Both the position numbers and the translations under genes were made by a program. A DNA stretch of 64,000 bases, from positions 1 to 64,000 of the forward strand of contig JAKCPI010022051.1 of assembly GCA_023213315.1 (NCBI GenBank), read 5' to 3'. Source of the stretch: Euborellia annulipes. Lineage: Eukaryota > Arthropoda > Insecta > Dermaptera > Anisolabididae. Below are positions 1 to 10,570 of the stretch, in pieces; within the stretch, counting starts at the first letter, position 1; every line of letters starts with the position of its first letter. A model generated the notes under the pieces. It was not told the origin of the DNA and did no database searches. It worked only from the letters and a program-made list of their open reading frames with translations.

Positions 1-787
1 AATAATATAAAATAGCGAGATGAGATTATGATGGATATAAATGAAATAACTATATTTTAAATAAAAAACAAGTATTTGAAAATGAATTTATTTTTTTTTA
101 TTGTTCATAACGAACTTAATAAGGGAAAATTGACAATAGAAGGGGCTGGTTTTCGTAGATGAAGAAATGAGGTTCGGCGTTGATATTATTATAAATTTAT
201 TGTTTACAACTAAATAGAAATGTGGGCGCTAGGTGTAAATGTTAGTGTGAGCTTTTATAATTGGATTATCTTCTGGGATGCACTCATTGACCCCCTAAAA
301 ATCAATATCTCCCCGACTTTTTTGTGTGATAAAATATCCACAAGTCCGGTGACGCAACTAAGCATATAATCACCTATCATCTCGGGTAGGCCTTGAGCGT
401 TCCCATTAGCATCTAAATAAATGCTTCTAAAGATGGCATACAGAGAAAATAAGCATCAAGTATTTATACCAATAAATTTCACCTAGCTCTTTTGTTAATT
501 TTTTTTTACCTATTCGTATGTGGAGTACTAGTAAAAATACAAAACAAAATGCTCTAACGAACTTCACATAAAATAAATTTAGACAATGTCATTAGCCCGC
601 CATGTTGAAAATGATTGGTGGAAAAGAAAAGTCAAAGAGTCTATAGAAATTTTTTCAAATTCACACTACACCAAGCCCGAGGACATATAGAAAAATTAAT
701 AAACATCCAAATAAAATTAACAAAGAAGATGGATATAGGCTTGATAAAATGTGGAACATTGTGTTGAATGAGAAAAAATATTAATTA
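1..787. other. AT-rich sequence with a SINE head scrap
   Basis: No gene-like reading frame or splice pair is visible. The only recognisable piece is a ~22-bp minus-strand scrap of the tRNA-like head of SINE family S at about 663-684 (complement of CCTCGGGCTTGGTGTAGTG). Confidence 0.6.
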
Positions 788-799
788 GATATTAAAGTT

Positions 800-1046
800 G
801 CCCTCGGGGTTTGGTGTAGAGGTTAGCGTGCTAACCTCGTGTACCAAAAGTCGCGGGTTCGGACCCCAGGCAGTCCGATGATTTTATTTAAGGCATTTGG
901 ATACCAAATGGCTAATGGACCCCTAATATGTATATTAATCTCTATAACTGATATCGTAAAAGTCTTAAATGGCCTGAGTTGCCGAAAAGACTATGTGTAT
1001 GTTTGTGTGAATGAGAAAAAAAGTGTGTTTAAAAAAAAAAAAAAAA
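800..1046 (+). mobile_element. SINE family S, full length, with 12-bp TSD
   Basis: This is the reference copy of a tRNA-derived SINE. The head has a Pol III A box (TGGTGTAGAGGTTAGCG) and B box (GGGTTCGGACCCC). The body carries the inverted motif CATTTGGATACCAAATGG, followed by the tail motif GGCCTGAGTTGCCGAAAAG, a GT-rich stretch and an A-run. GATATTAAAGTT is repeated on both sides (788-799 and 1047-1058), as expected for target-primed retroposition. It encodes no protein and would depend on a partner LINE for mobility. Related copies are at 19205-19330, 22100-22356, 24352-24434, 25682-25795, 32888-33089, 37622-37790, 41386-41636 and 62154-62638. Confidence 0.93.
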
Positions 1047-1181
1047 GATATTAAAGTTTGATTAATGTATTATATTATTGGAATAATTAAAATAATATTT
1101 TATACCATCTCTTTTAAAAATCAAATTCAAAAAACTTATTGTCACATCATGCTTTTGATGTAAACATTTGCTTTGATGATT

Positions 1182-1375
1182 GTGTCTAACTTCATGGAAA
1201 TGACTGTATATGGCGCTGAAGTCGTTGCATATAAATTACACGTAACGGTTTCTTAGAGCTTAGTTCGCTTGAGTCGGAGCAAGTGCACAGTACTTGAAAA
1301 CGACTACAAGACAAGGAGTTGAAACGTTGTTCGGTATTTATATTTTTAATAAATATGTGGTCTATAATTAAAAAC
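1182..1375. repeat. Single arm of the 24.5-kb foldback family
   Basis: This matches one arm of the inverted repeat at 24462-24810: TTCATGGAAATGACTGTATA, then a GTCGGAGCAAGTGCACAGTA-like stretch, then ACTTGAAAACGACT and GAAACGTTG. It continues into GTGGTCTATAATTAAAAACT, which recurs at 33182-33205. It ends in the CGAAACGT-type module discussed in the findings. No coding potential is seen. Confidence 0.7.
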
Positions 1376-2947
1376 TCCCATAATAATAATAATAAAACAA
1401 AATTGTTAAAATAAATTTCAATAAAATAAACTGTATCTTTATTTTATTTCCTCTCTCAATCTCTAAATATTCGGTTTTTTCTTTTTATTATTTTTTTTTT
1501 TTTACCCATCTGCCCTTCTCTTTCCCTTTGCTTTTGCCATCAAACGCCTCTTCACCTCCCTTCTCTATTCATTACGTTTACGCCCGAGAATACAAAATTC
1601 AAAAGCGAATTGATTATTCATGTAGAATAAAATTGGACGTCAATTTATCGCTTCAGTTAAAATAATCACAGAGAGACTAAAAAAATTCAAAAAAAAATTA
1701 TATTAATATATATATATAAATATAAGAGAAAGGGGATAATCCTATTAAATTGGATTTATAATGTTAATCTATCATATATTAAAGTAAGCGAAATGCGATG
1801 AAAGATTTTTAAATTATTAATTTATTGAAAATTTAAATTCGCGATTAAATGTATATTATTAATAATAATAAGCTTAGAGTATGTAATTTATTTAGAATAC
1901 ATTAAATATCTGATCCCAGATCCGCCTTTTAAGCATTATTTCCCTTTAATGTAATATTCTTTAAAGAAGAGATGTTATTTTATTTTCTAATCTTTAACTA
2001 GATGCGGATTTAGCCTTAGGCAACCCTTTCTAAAACCTCTTTCCCTTTGTTAATATGATATACAAATAGAAGGTCTATATTATATAAAATTTTAGTTAAA
2101 ATTTTATTAAATATAATACCCTCTTTTTTAAATATAAAAATATAAATAAGAGTATCAATAAAATATTCAAAATTTCTATTGCAAAAAATAAATTCAATTT
2201 TATTACAAAAAAAAAAATTAAAATTAGTGTATATATACAGTCGGCACCACAAGCGTCTGATGTGCTCGAAAATGGAGCTGTCAACCAAACCGATATTTTT
2301 ACAATAATAAATCATCTTTTTTTTAACGCAACTGCTGGTTAAAATCTACTTTTAAGACAACACTTCTGACGGCAAAGCATTGTGGTTGCCTAAGCTCAAG
2401 CCACTTTTGGCGCCGACAATGCACACAACATAAAAAATTCTCATCGAGATATTTTTCAAATGCAATTTACAATCTGTAAAGCACTGTTAAAATTAGAAAA
2501 AAAAATTTTTTAGAATTCGTACGAGAATAAAAAAAATTCAAGTGAAAAAGTTTTTTTGTTCTTATTGGTGAATCGTGTTACTTCAAATTCGTGTATAAAA
2601 GACCGTGTAAAAAAAGAGTTGGGTGTACATACAAAGCAAATATTTATTTTTGTTTGGCAAGAATGAAAAGATATAAAAAATGTATATATATATTTTTTTT
2701 TTTGTCCGAAAGCCAACAGCCATTGGGGCTAAAATGAATACAAAAATATACATTTACAAAATTAATATATACAAAGCAATATTAAAAGAATAACAAAACA
2801 ATATAAATACAGTAATAAAACAATATAGGGTCTACATATAAAGAAAAAGCATAATAAAAAATATTTCTCCAAAATTACATTCTAAAATACAATATTATAC
2901 AACAAAACATGTTTATAAAACCAAAAGGTTATAAAATAATATATTTA
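1376..2947. other. AT-rich sequence, nothing recognised
   Basis: The interval has T-runs, a short TA tract near 1705-1717 and pyrimidine-rich stretches (about 1480-1570). The short open frames are low-complexity Ile/Phe/Lys-rich translations of AT-rich DNA. I see no gene, TIR or repeat relation to the rest of the window. Confidence 0.55.
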
Positions 2948-2949
2948 TA

Positions 2950-3262
2950 CGAGGTGTGTTCAAAAAGAAACCGAACTTTTGCTGTATCAGCTTTATTGCT
3001 TATTGTACAACATTTTAAGCACTGTCCCCTCTACTGACAATACATCGTTCCCATTGTTTTTTCCACTTTTGGATCACTTCCTAGAACACATTTTGACGAC
3101 GACGTCCTTTCATCAAGTTTTTCAGTTTGGGAAACAGGAAAGTCTGCTGGGGCCAGGTCCCGAGAATACGGTAGATAAGGGACTGCGGGTATGTGGTGTT
3201 TTGCTAGATAGCTGAAGACGGAAAGACGCGTGAGCTGGCGCATTGTCATGATGAAACATCCA
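2950..3262 (-). pseudogene. Mariner transposase C-terminal relic, left arm of an inverted pair
   Basis: This is a broken fragment of a mariner-family (DD34D) transposase, which cuts and pastes its element at TA sites. Read from about 3262 downward it gives the second catalytic aspartate in HHDNAPAHASF, then after a frameshift/stop the PYSRDLAPADF stretch that corresponds to the mariner SPDLAP(S/A)D motif. The C-terminal KKQWERCI-like end and a stop lie near 3045. Beyond the stop lies AATAAAG-containing DNA and a terminal repeat, CGAGGTGTGTTCAAAAAG, next to TA at 2948-2949. The N-terminal helix-turn-helix and the first catalytic Asp are absent. It faces a second, plus-strand fragment of the same element at 3296-3478. 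Confidence 0.85.
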
Positions 3263-3295
3263 TCTCACAATTCAGACTTCTTCCTGCGCATAACA

Positions 3296-3478
3296 TCCTT
3301 TTTCCTGTTTCCCTGACTGAAAAACACGTTGAAAGGACGTCGTTTCCAAACCAGAGAGGACATACAGGTCAATGCGACGAGAAACCTGCACGTCGTCCAA
3401 CAAAATGTCTTCCAGGAGGCGTTCCAAAAATGGAAGAAACGGAGGGAACGGTGTATTGCCAGAAAAGGGGACTATTTA
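3296..3478 (+). pseudogene. Mariner transposase C-terminal relic, right arm
   Basis: Plus-strand translation gives a mariner C-terminus: LKGRRFQTREDI, then WKKRRERCIARKGDYLEW. An in-frame stop interrupts it upstream, near the FFLFP stretch. The following noncoding end (AGTAGTGCT, then TAAAATGTTGTACAATAAGC) is split by the hAT element at 3494-4358 and resumes at 4367-4395. It duplicates, in inverse orientation, the left arm at 2950-3262, so the two halves form an imperfect foldback. The right arm lacks the outer terminal repeat. Nothing here could encode an active enzyme. Confidence 0.85.
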
Positions 3479-3493
3479 GAATGGAGTAGTGCT

Positions 3494-4358
3494 TAGGGAT
3501 GAAACGATACGAGTAAATACAAGTACTTACTCGATACTTTTCTTTCGATACCAAGTACTTTTGGAATCGATACTTTGGAATAGAGTACCAAGTAAGTATC
3601 GGTCAAAAATACTCGTATCGATACTCGGTCCATGTACGCGATGATTAGTTTGGTCGGACGAACATTTACGTAGATTTGTTCTTATTCACAATAGAAATAA
3701 GTGGAATGGTTGGTACCGCTGTATTTTAATTTTTATTATTGGAGTATTCAACAGGGAAACATCTTGAAAAATTATTATTTTTGGGTAGTACATCTAAAAC
3801 TGAATATTTTTTTAGTCGTCGTTTTTTTTTTAAGAACTTGTTTTATGGTTGTGGAGATTTAATCAAGATTCTCAGGGACTTTTCAGCTAGGAGATTATAT
3901 AAAAAAATTTTAAATATTCTATTTGCCGGCATTTCGGTCGCAAATCCCAACCTTCATCAGGGCGAATATTGTCGATTATACACGATCTTATGTATTTTAA
4001 TATTCATTGAAATTAAATATACAATTTCTTTTTACTTTGATTTGTACTAAAATATTATCATACTTGGAGGTCTCCGATGATGAAGGTCATGATTGGCAAC
4101 CGAAACGTCAGCAAATAGAAATTAAATAAAAAGATTTTTTATTTAATCTCCTGGCTGCAAAGTTCCTGCGAATCTTGATAATATAGGCCCTAAGTACTTA
4201 CTGCTGTTTTTGCTTCTTTTTAATTGTACGAAAAAATTGACCGATACGAGTAAGTATCGATACTTTTCAATCGATACCGAGTGGGTACTCGATACTTTGC
4301 GACCGATACCAGTATTGAGTAAAAGTATCGATACCTCAGTGGTATCGTTTCATCCCTA
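3494..4358. mobile_element. hAT-like non-autonomous element with 8-bp TSD
   Basis: The ends are inverted: TAGGGATGAAACGATAC and GTATCGTTTCATCCCTA. The 8-bp sequence GTAGTGCT is repeated at 3486-3493 and 4359-4366. Terminal bases TAGGGATG with an 8-bp duplication are the usual signature of the hAT superfamily. Subterminal stretches on both sides are rich in short repeats of GATACGAGTA/AGTATCGATA, the arrangement hAT transposases bind. There is no transposase frame. The middle holds a CGAAACGT foldback (3855-4185). The element splits the mariner remnant. Confidence 0.92.
3855..4185. repeat. CGAAACGT-type foldback inside the hAT element
   Basis: The arms are AATCAAGATTCTCAGGGAC / GTTCCTGCGAATCTTGAT and AGCTAGGAGATTA / TAATCTCCTGGCT. 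The centre carries GCATTTCGGTCGC and, inverted, GGCAACCGAAACGTCAGC with GATGATGAAGGT upstream. No coding potential is seen. Confidence 0.7.
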
Positions 4359-4461
4359 GTAGTGCTTAAAATGTTGTACAATAAGCAATAAAGCCGATCC
4401 TTCAGAATAGTATGCAAGGAAGGTGGATGGCGTAAGTGGGGGAAAAAGGAAATATATTAAA

Positions 4462-4620
4462 AAAAAAAAATATATATATATATATATATAGCTTTATTTT
4501 AATATTGGAGGTGAGTAGCGTGCTAATTTTAAATTACGCTATGCAGCTCTGAAGATGGCATAGACCTCGGGTCGAAACGTCAGCCATTAGGGCGAGAATT
4601 GAAATAAAAGAAGGTTTGGC
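4462..4620 (+). repeat. TA microsatellite and solitary CTGAAGA...CGAAACGT module
   Basis: A TA tract (about 4471-4490) is followed by GCTCTGAAGATGGCATAGAC, a GACC/GGGTC hairpin and GGGTCGAAACGTCAGC, then an AATAAAA-like sequence. This is the unpaired form of the module seen in the palindromes at 37332-37568 and 57972-58183. Confidence 0.65.
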
Positions 4621-6000
4621 TCCTGACTCCATCACCATAACTTTATTTTATTTATTACATCCCAAATTTGTTTCAATCTTGTTTTTCATCTGTATATCAT
4701 ACTCTAAAGTATTTTTTTTTCGCTTCTCTGTTTTCTTTTTATTTTCCACCCATCAAATACCAACTTTATATCAGGTATCTAAAACTAAATTTCGAATATC
4801 CTCCCCTTCCAGTTTGATTTTATAACTTATATTTATATTCGAAGTGAATTCATTAAAGGATAAGTTTCCATCTCCGTTGCTGTCAAGAAAATTTTGGAGA
4901 AATATTGAAGAGAGAGGGAGGGAATGTTTGGTTTGTCTTTGACTGACTTAAACACCACCAACTTTACTTGCCTGCAAAATCCGCATACAAAATTCTATTA
5001 TTATTATTATTAGTCTATTCTATATTAAACTAAACCCTCTTAAGTAGATTATTTTAAAAAAATGAAATAAATTTCACACGCTGATGACGGTATTCTCCCT
5101 AATCAAGCTAAAAATTATTATATTTTTAGCCTTCTTAAAAATGACCTTTATTTGAAAGACCTTTAAATATAAATAGTTTTTTAATGTTTTCTAATCGAAC
5201 TTTTTAAAATGCAATCAACCTTTAATATGTAATGACTTCGAAAGGAAGAAGCGAAGGAAACATTTTCAAAGGTCAAAAAAAAGACTGAATTAATGAACTT
5301 TATTTTATATCTATCTGAAAGCCATTCGAGTCAAAACTGTTCGAGAGATTAAAAAGAGAATAAAAATATTTTTAAAAGACAGAATAGTTTTAAACTTTGA
5401 GAAAATCGAACAGTATATAACCAAATTTTACTCATTGTTTCAATGCTTAATATTAATTATAAAAGGAGGGGGGGAGGGGCGGAGTGAATAATAAAATAGA
5501 ACAAAATTAAAATATGTTTAAAACGGCCCCTCAAAAAAAAAAAAAAAAAAAATCGGATCAGATTTTTGTAATAATGTTATTTTTATCTAGATCTTATTAA
5601 AAATTGACATTTCATTTAGAGAACGTTTAAATATACGTCTATTTTAAAACTTTTCTTTAAAAAAAAAAAAAAAAAAAAAAGATTTAACCTTTTAATAATA
5701 GCTAATAATAAGGAAAAGAGATTTTTTTTATTTTTCCTTTGACTCTGGATACGTATATTCTAAATATATAATCAAGTCCGAATCTTGCGTGTCCGAAATT
5801 AATTACTCCGCCCCCTTCCCCCAACCTTTTTTTTTCTATTCGATATTATCCATTCATTCGAATGAATTGGAACCATGCTTTGGTTTAGATGGGGGAGAAA
5901 CTCAACTGCCTGTCAACAGACAGTTCAAAAATTCTGATCCTATCTATAAAGGGAATAAATTATTTAATCACAATTAACCTAGATTTGTTTTTTCTTTTTT
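4621..6000. other. AT-rich sequence, nothing recognised
   Basis: It contains A-runs of 19-20 bases (around 5532-5551 and 5660-5680) and a G-rich patch near 5465. A short frame at 5789-5977 has no recognisable family. No gene is supported. Confidence 0.5.
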
Positions 6001-6077
6001 TTTCCAGGTAAGCTTCAATCGAATTTGTTGGAAACCTAAACACAAACACAACCAGCCAAGCGAATGAACCTGTGAGT
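5985..6077 (+). other. Candidate recursive-splice (ratchet) site
   Basis: A long pyrimidine tract ends in TTTTTTTCCAG, followed at once by GTAAGC at 6008. The same point therefore reads as a strong 3' splice site and a strong 5' splice site (CAG|GTAAGC), the known arrangement of zero-length recursive sites in long introns. A second donor, CCT|GTGAGT, follows 64 nt later (GT at 6072-6073), so an ordinary short exon 6008-6071 is also possible. All three frames of that exon contain a stop, so it would be non-coding or a poison exon. If real, it implies a plus-strand host gene with exons outside the window. Confidence 0.35.
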
Positions 6078-6427
6078 TATTATTATTCTATTATGCCCTT
6101 TGTCATTGCTTTAATACAATATTTGTCTGTTTATAAATAAATGAATTAATTAAATCCAACCGTCAATTAATTCTATTCCTCCCCCACCCCTCTTTTTTTG
6201 AACAAATGGGATGCTCAATTTATTTTTTTATTCATAAAATACAAGTTTATAAAAGATTTTAAAATATATGACGTTAAATAAATCAGAAGCGTTGAGAATA
6301 AATTTATTATGTTAATTTTTAAGAACTTTATTTGGCAACCTAATAGTTTAATAATCTAATAAGAGTTGATTTCAGGAGTTGAAAATTAATTTTTTGTACT
6401 ATTTTTTTTATAATACATATATCTCTA

Positions 6428-6673
6428 TTTTAATAGGAGAATTAAATTCAAGTATGATACACAAGATTTTTTGTTTCAATCATTTATTATTTAACATTAA
6501 CACTTTATAGTGAATTACATACTAGAATATGTACTAGAGTACTCTAGTATGTAATTCACTTCCGATGATTCACATATGGTGTCGAAATACGTATAGAGTG
6601 TTAATGTTAAATAAATAAATTATTGAAACAAAAAACCTTGTGTATCATATTTGAATTTAATTCTCCTATTAAA
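6428..6673. repeat. Foldback, sister of 9496-9731
   Basis: The outer arms read TTTAATAGGAGAATTAAATT and its complement, and the arms extend through CATTTATTATTTAACATTAA. The centre keeps GGTGTCGAAATACGT, the module also present in the copy at 9496-9731. There is no open frame. Confidence 0.85.
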
Positions 6674-6935
6674 GTATAATGTTTCAGCTAGAGCCAACGG
6701 TTACCAGTTTAAAATTAACATATATCTCTGGCGCAACACATTTAAATTCTATATTTACAGAAAAAAATCCTGTAAAAAAGTTGAAGGCGATTACAAAAAT
6801 TTTGATTTAATTCTAAAGAAATTGCGATTGAATTTTTTTTTTATAAAATTTGCTTGATTATTCAAATACCAGATCCATCTCTGATGCACATGTGTGCAGT
6901 GCGATCATTCACACCAGGTTTTTTTTTTATTTGTA

Positions 6936-7534
6936 TTAAGGGGTTTCAGGAGCGACGTCTAAACGTACTTTAAAAAAAAAACTAGACTATTATAAGAAAT
7001 TTTTCAATGTGGTTTTTTTTTAAATGAATTAAATTCATAAGAGATTATTGGGACATCGAGCTATAATTTTTTTGTTATCAAGCAAATACAAAAAAACAAT
7101 TTGTCCCAATAATCTTTAATTTTTTTTAATTTAAAAATGAATTTATTGTTATTATTAATCACATATTAATTAAGAAATTTTTAAAATAAGCTTAGATGAT
7201 TTATTTAAAAACCAACTGTCAAATTAGTTCAGCGTTCTTGCAATAGATGGCAGGCTAGTCTAACAGACGATATAGTATTAGCCTATATCTGGCCTATATT
7301 TATATATTTTTATGCTTTTATAAAAGATACATAATATATAATAACATTTATAAAGTATTTATTGTTAAAAGATCAATGAAAATCAACCAAATGCATTAAA
7401 TATTATTAGCTACCATTCTGACATCTCTTGGCAAATTTTTGAATTACTTGATTTTTGAGCGTACTTTTTATGACACACAACGCCATCTTATCAGGAGAAA
7501 CATGCGTAACACCTTCGCTCCCGTTCCCCCTTAA
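6936..7534 (+). mobile_element. TTAA-flanked non-autonomous element, copy A
   Basis: It is bounded by TTAA (6936-6939 and 7531-7534). The imperfect inverted ends are GGGGTTTCAGGAGCGA and the complement of TTCGCTCCCGTTCCCCC. A TTAA target is typical of piggyBac and Kolobok elements. The GGGG start favours Kolobok-like, but no transposase is present to decide. It is nearly identical over its whole length to the inverted copy at 20222-20860. The same family supplies 21777-22612 and 51318-54198. Confidence 0.85.
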
Positions 7535-8782
7535 GACTGCATCTAATAACATCACAAAACCGCTTCATTTCATATCATTTCTCATGAGGGGGGGGGGGGG
7601 GGGGGGCGTTTATCTACCCATTCCCTTTTAACGATATTTTAATAAATAAAAGCGGTAATTATAAAATATATTTCGAAATTATATTAAATTATTATTATAA
7701 ATAAACAGAGAGGGGAGTATAAACTAGATACATTTTCCCAAAACAACAACATTAATAATAATTGAATCTGAATTATCAATTAATGAAAACATGAGAGAGA
7801 GAGAGAGGGGGGGGGGGATAAGTAAGAGTGGATTACGTCAGACTTGGCTTAAGCATCAGACGAAATGATCTCACCTGCGGGGGAAAACAAACGACGACGG
7901 TCCCTAAACGAGGATTTTCGGTCTAAATTAATGAATGAATTAAAATTACCCCCCCCCCCCCAGCCTTTCCTCTTCTTCTTACTCATCTTAGGTACCGGTG
8001 CCTACGTACTACCCCCTTCATCCTACCTACTTATTTCAACTACGTTCTGTCTGTCACTAAAATTAATGTCATTAAACCCGGATGACTGGAATAATTCCAC
8101 AAAACCCATTCTTAAGGCTAAACTCTCTCTCTTTTATGGTAAGTCTTTAAAAACAAAAGTTTAAATTATCATCTAGTTCAATTTCTCTCTCTCTCTCTTG
8201 ATACGAATCTGTATTTTAACACACACACACATATTTAAATATATACAACGTAAAGGGAGTTTTAATAATACATAATTTGATTAAAGTTCTACATGGGGCA
8301 TAATTATATCTTAATTTTACTGAAATTAAATTTAAAAATGAAATCCAAGAAGTTTCTATTAAAACAAAAGAGTATTATTAGGTATTTAGATATTATTATT
8401 ATTATAATATATCTCTTAAAATAACTTCGACTTAATTCAAAGGGATTATTACTTTAAATTGAAATAAAATCTCCTTTCATCTTTTATCTTAAATAATATA
8501 AGTGATGGAGATAATTGACGACGAGTATTTATTGACTTAAAACGATTTCTTTAGGAATATAAACGATCTATAGTATGAATAGATTTTTAAGACATTCCAA
8601 TACATACCAAAAGTTGATAAAAATTATAAAATTTTACTAAAAAAAAAAATGCCTCCTTGTGATTGTTACGTTTGCGGAAAAAAATAATCGAGAGTTAATC
8701 GATTGTTTTCCAAGGGGATGAGATTTCGCATCCAATTCCAGTCGAATTTATAGAAAAAAGACGGACTCAGATATAGTAAAAG
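7535..8782. other. Microsatellite-rich sequence without a recognised gene
   Basis: It holds a G-run near 7586-7606, a GA tract followed by a G-run (7793-7818), C-runs near 7951-7963 and a CA tract (8218-8230). A 99-residue frame (7865-8164) ends near a donor-like GGTAAGTC at 8139 but resembles nothing known. On the minus strand, TTTGTTTTCCCCGCAG|GTGAGA (junction 7874/7875) looks like another combined acceptor/donor. Confidence 0.45.
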
Positions 8783-9416
8783 ACTTTTTCTTCTCTACCT
8801 ATGTTATATGTAATATATATAGAGAGAAAGTATTGGATTATGTCAAAAATTCGATGTCGAGATTTTGATGGATCTTCACGTTTTGAGGTCTCTGAATCAA
8901 AAAGTGGTTTCGGGATGGTCTGTCTGTGGATGGGTGGGTGGGTGTGTGTGTGTGTGGGTGGGTGTGTGTTCAATTTTAAGCATGAAGGAATTGAGCTAGG
9001 AGGTTGAAATTTTATATTTAAGTTAAATACCTCCGGGACCGGAAAAATAGGCTTTTAATCAAAATCGGAAAAAGTACTAGATTTACTGATGTATCAGTTT
9101 TTTCGATTTTCTCAAAATTCGTCTAACGATTTTGATTAAAATTCAAAAATCAATTATTTTTTAGATGCTCTTTCAAATGTCTATTCTCGTTTTGCCTCAA
9201 AATTGTTTGAAGCACACTTTACTCTTGTGTTCATGGGAAAGATAGGAGAAATGGTTGATGGAACAAAATATAAATATTTTCCATACTTATAAATTTTAAT
9301 CTTAAATTTCTAATATATTGGGGAAACTAAATATATTTCGACACGAAAAATCTGGGTGAAAGACAGAAAAATCGATTACCGAAGGTAGAGAAAGTTGTGT
9401 GTGTGGAGTCACACAG
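8783..9416 (+). mobile_element. H repeat, copy 1
   Basis: Nearly complete copy of the ~670-bp H family. Order of landmarks: 5' hairpin ending in GAGAGAAAGTATTGG; ATTCGATGTCGAGATTTTG; TCTGTCTGTGG microsatellite; CAATTTTAAGCATGAAGG; AGTACTAGATTTACTGATGT; TTTCGATTTTCTCAAAATTC; AATATAAATATTTTCC; and a 3' hairpin with GATTACCGAAGGTAGAG. The final GTCACACCAGATT is degraded here to GTCACACAG. No coding potential is seen. Confidence 0.85.
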
Positions 9417-9495
9417 TTTTTTATTTTTATTTAAATTATCCTTTTCGATAACTGGAACTATTTAGGGGTTTTTATGTATTTATTTAGTTTTTATT

Positions 9496-9731
9496 TTTAA
9501 TAGGAGAATTAAATTCATGATACGCAAGGTTTTTTGTTTTAATGATTTATTTATTTATCATTAACACTTTAAACGTATTTCGACACCATATGTGTCATCA
9601 TCAGAAGTGAGTTACATACTTCTGATGATGACACTTGTGTCGAAATACGTTTAAAGTGTTAATGATAAATAAATAAATCATTAAAACAAAAAACCTTGCG
9701 TATCATACTTGAATTTAATTCTCCTATTAAA
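9496..9731. repeat. 236-bp near-perfect foldback
   Basis: Left and right arms are complementary almost throughout, from TTTAATAGGAGAATTAAATT to its complement. The loop is near GTGAGTTACATACTTC. Each arm contains CTGATGATGACAC and GTGTCGAAATACG, in which GACAC and GTGTC can pair to give a CTGATGA-stem-GAAA layout. Confidence 0.9.
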
Positions 9732-10117
9732 GGGATCATCAGAACTCCACACCCCGCCCCCAGAAAATACTTTCTGACTACAGCCCTATTCTCGATTAAT
9801 TGGTTTGCAAGTTTTTTTTTATTGGATTAAGGCTTTTTTAAAATTAAAATATACATATAAAAACACTCAATTATTTGCATATTTTATAATAATTTATAAA
9901 ATGTTTCATTCACGACCGAAGCTTGAAATATTTTAAAATTAAAACATTTCACGTTCATTCTTTTTGGGGCCAGTTATTCAAAATTCAAAAATTGATTATT
10001 TGCTCACTTCTAATGGTATCAAGGCCGACAGATAGAGGTGATGATTCAAAACAGTTGGTTCGGGTTATAATTAACTTAATTTGTATTGTCAGGAAACTAA
10101 CAGTGAGCGGGCAAAAA

Positions 10118-10205
10118 AAAAAAAAAAACTCGCTCCCAGAGAGATTTGAACTCAAGTTTATTGCATTTCACTTGCTGTCATACTGACTGCATTACTCTCT
10201 TGGGC
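10118..10205 (-). repeat. tRNA-like SINE head fragment
   Basis: Read on the minus strand it has a B-box-like GAGTTCAAATCTC within an arm that can pair with GGGAGCGAG. This is followed by a T-run (the plus strand shows an A-run), compatible with a Pol III terminator. The cloverleaf is not intact, so it is read as a SINE or tRNA relic. Confidence 0.4.
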
Positions 10206-10464
10206 CACTTTGCTTTATTACATTTCGAATTTTTTAAGCTACTTAAATGGCAAGTTGTACTATTAAATTTCTTTTTTTTTAACAAAAGGACATTTATAAA
10301 TTGTAAAAAATTTATAATTAAAAGTAATTTATTAGTTTAAAAAAGTTAATTCATTTTTATCCAGATTTTTAAGCCACTGACAGTGTAACATGTCTTTTGA
10401 AGGAAAACATCTAGCCACTTGTCATATAACTAAAAGAAACTTATAAACATTCTTCCCATAGAGC

Positions 10465-10570
10465 TGTCCCCGCCATGGTGCGGTGGCCTGGTACAATGAA
10501 CAACAAACACACCGATGCCCCGGAAAGGCTGGAGATCCTGGGGGCATGGACCGCTTGGCCCACCACCAAA
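10465..10570. other. Isolated GC-rich island
   Basis: About 100 bp of much higher GC than the flanks, with short complementary pieces (GATGCCCC and GGGGGCAT; GGTGGCC and GGCCCACC). It could be a structured retroposon relic. Nothing identifies it. Confidence 0.35.

Noticed and set aside
7865..8164. A 99-residue plus-strand frame ending near a donor-like GTAAGT
   Set aside because: The middle is a poly-Pro translation of a C-run and no domain or acceptor is visible; too weak for a gene call.
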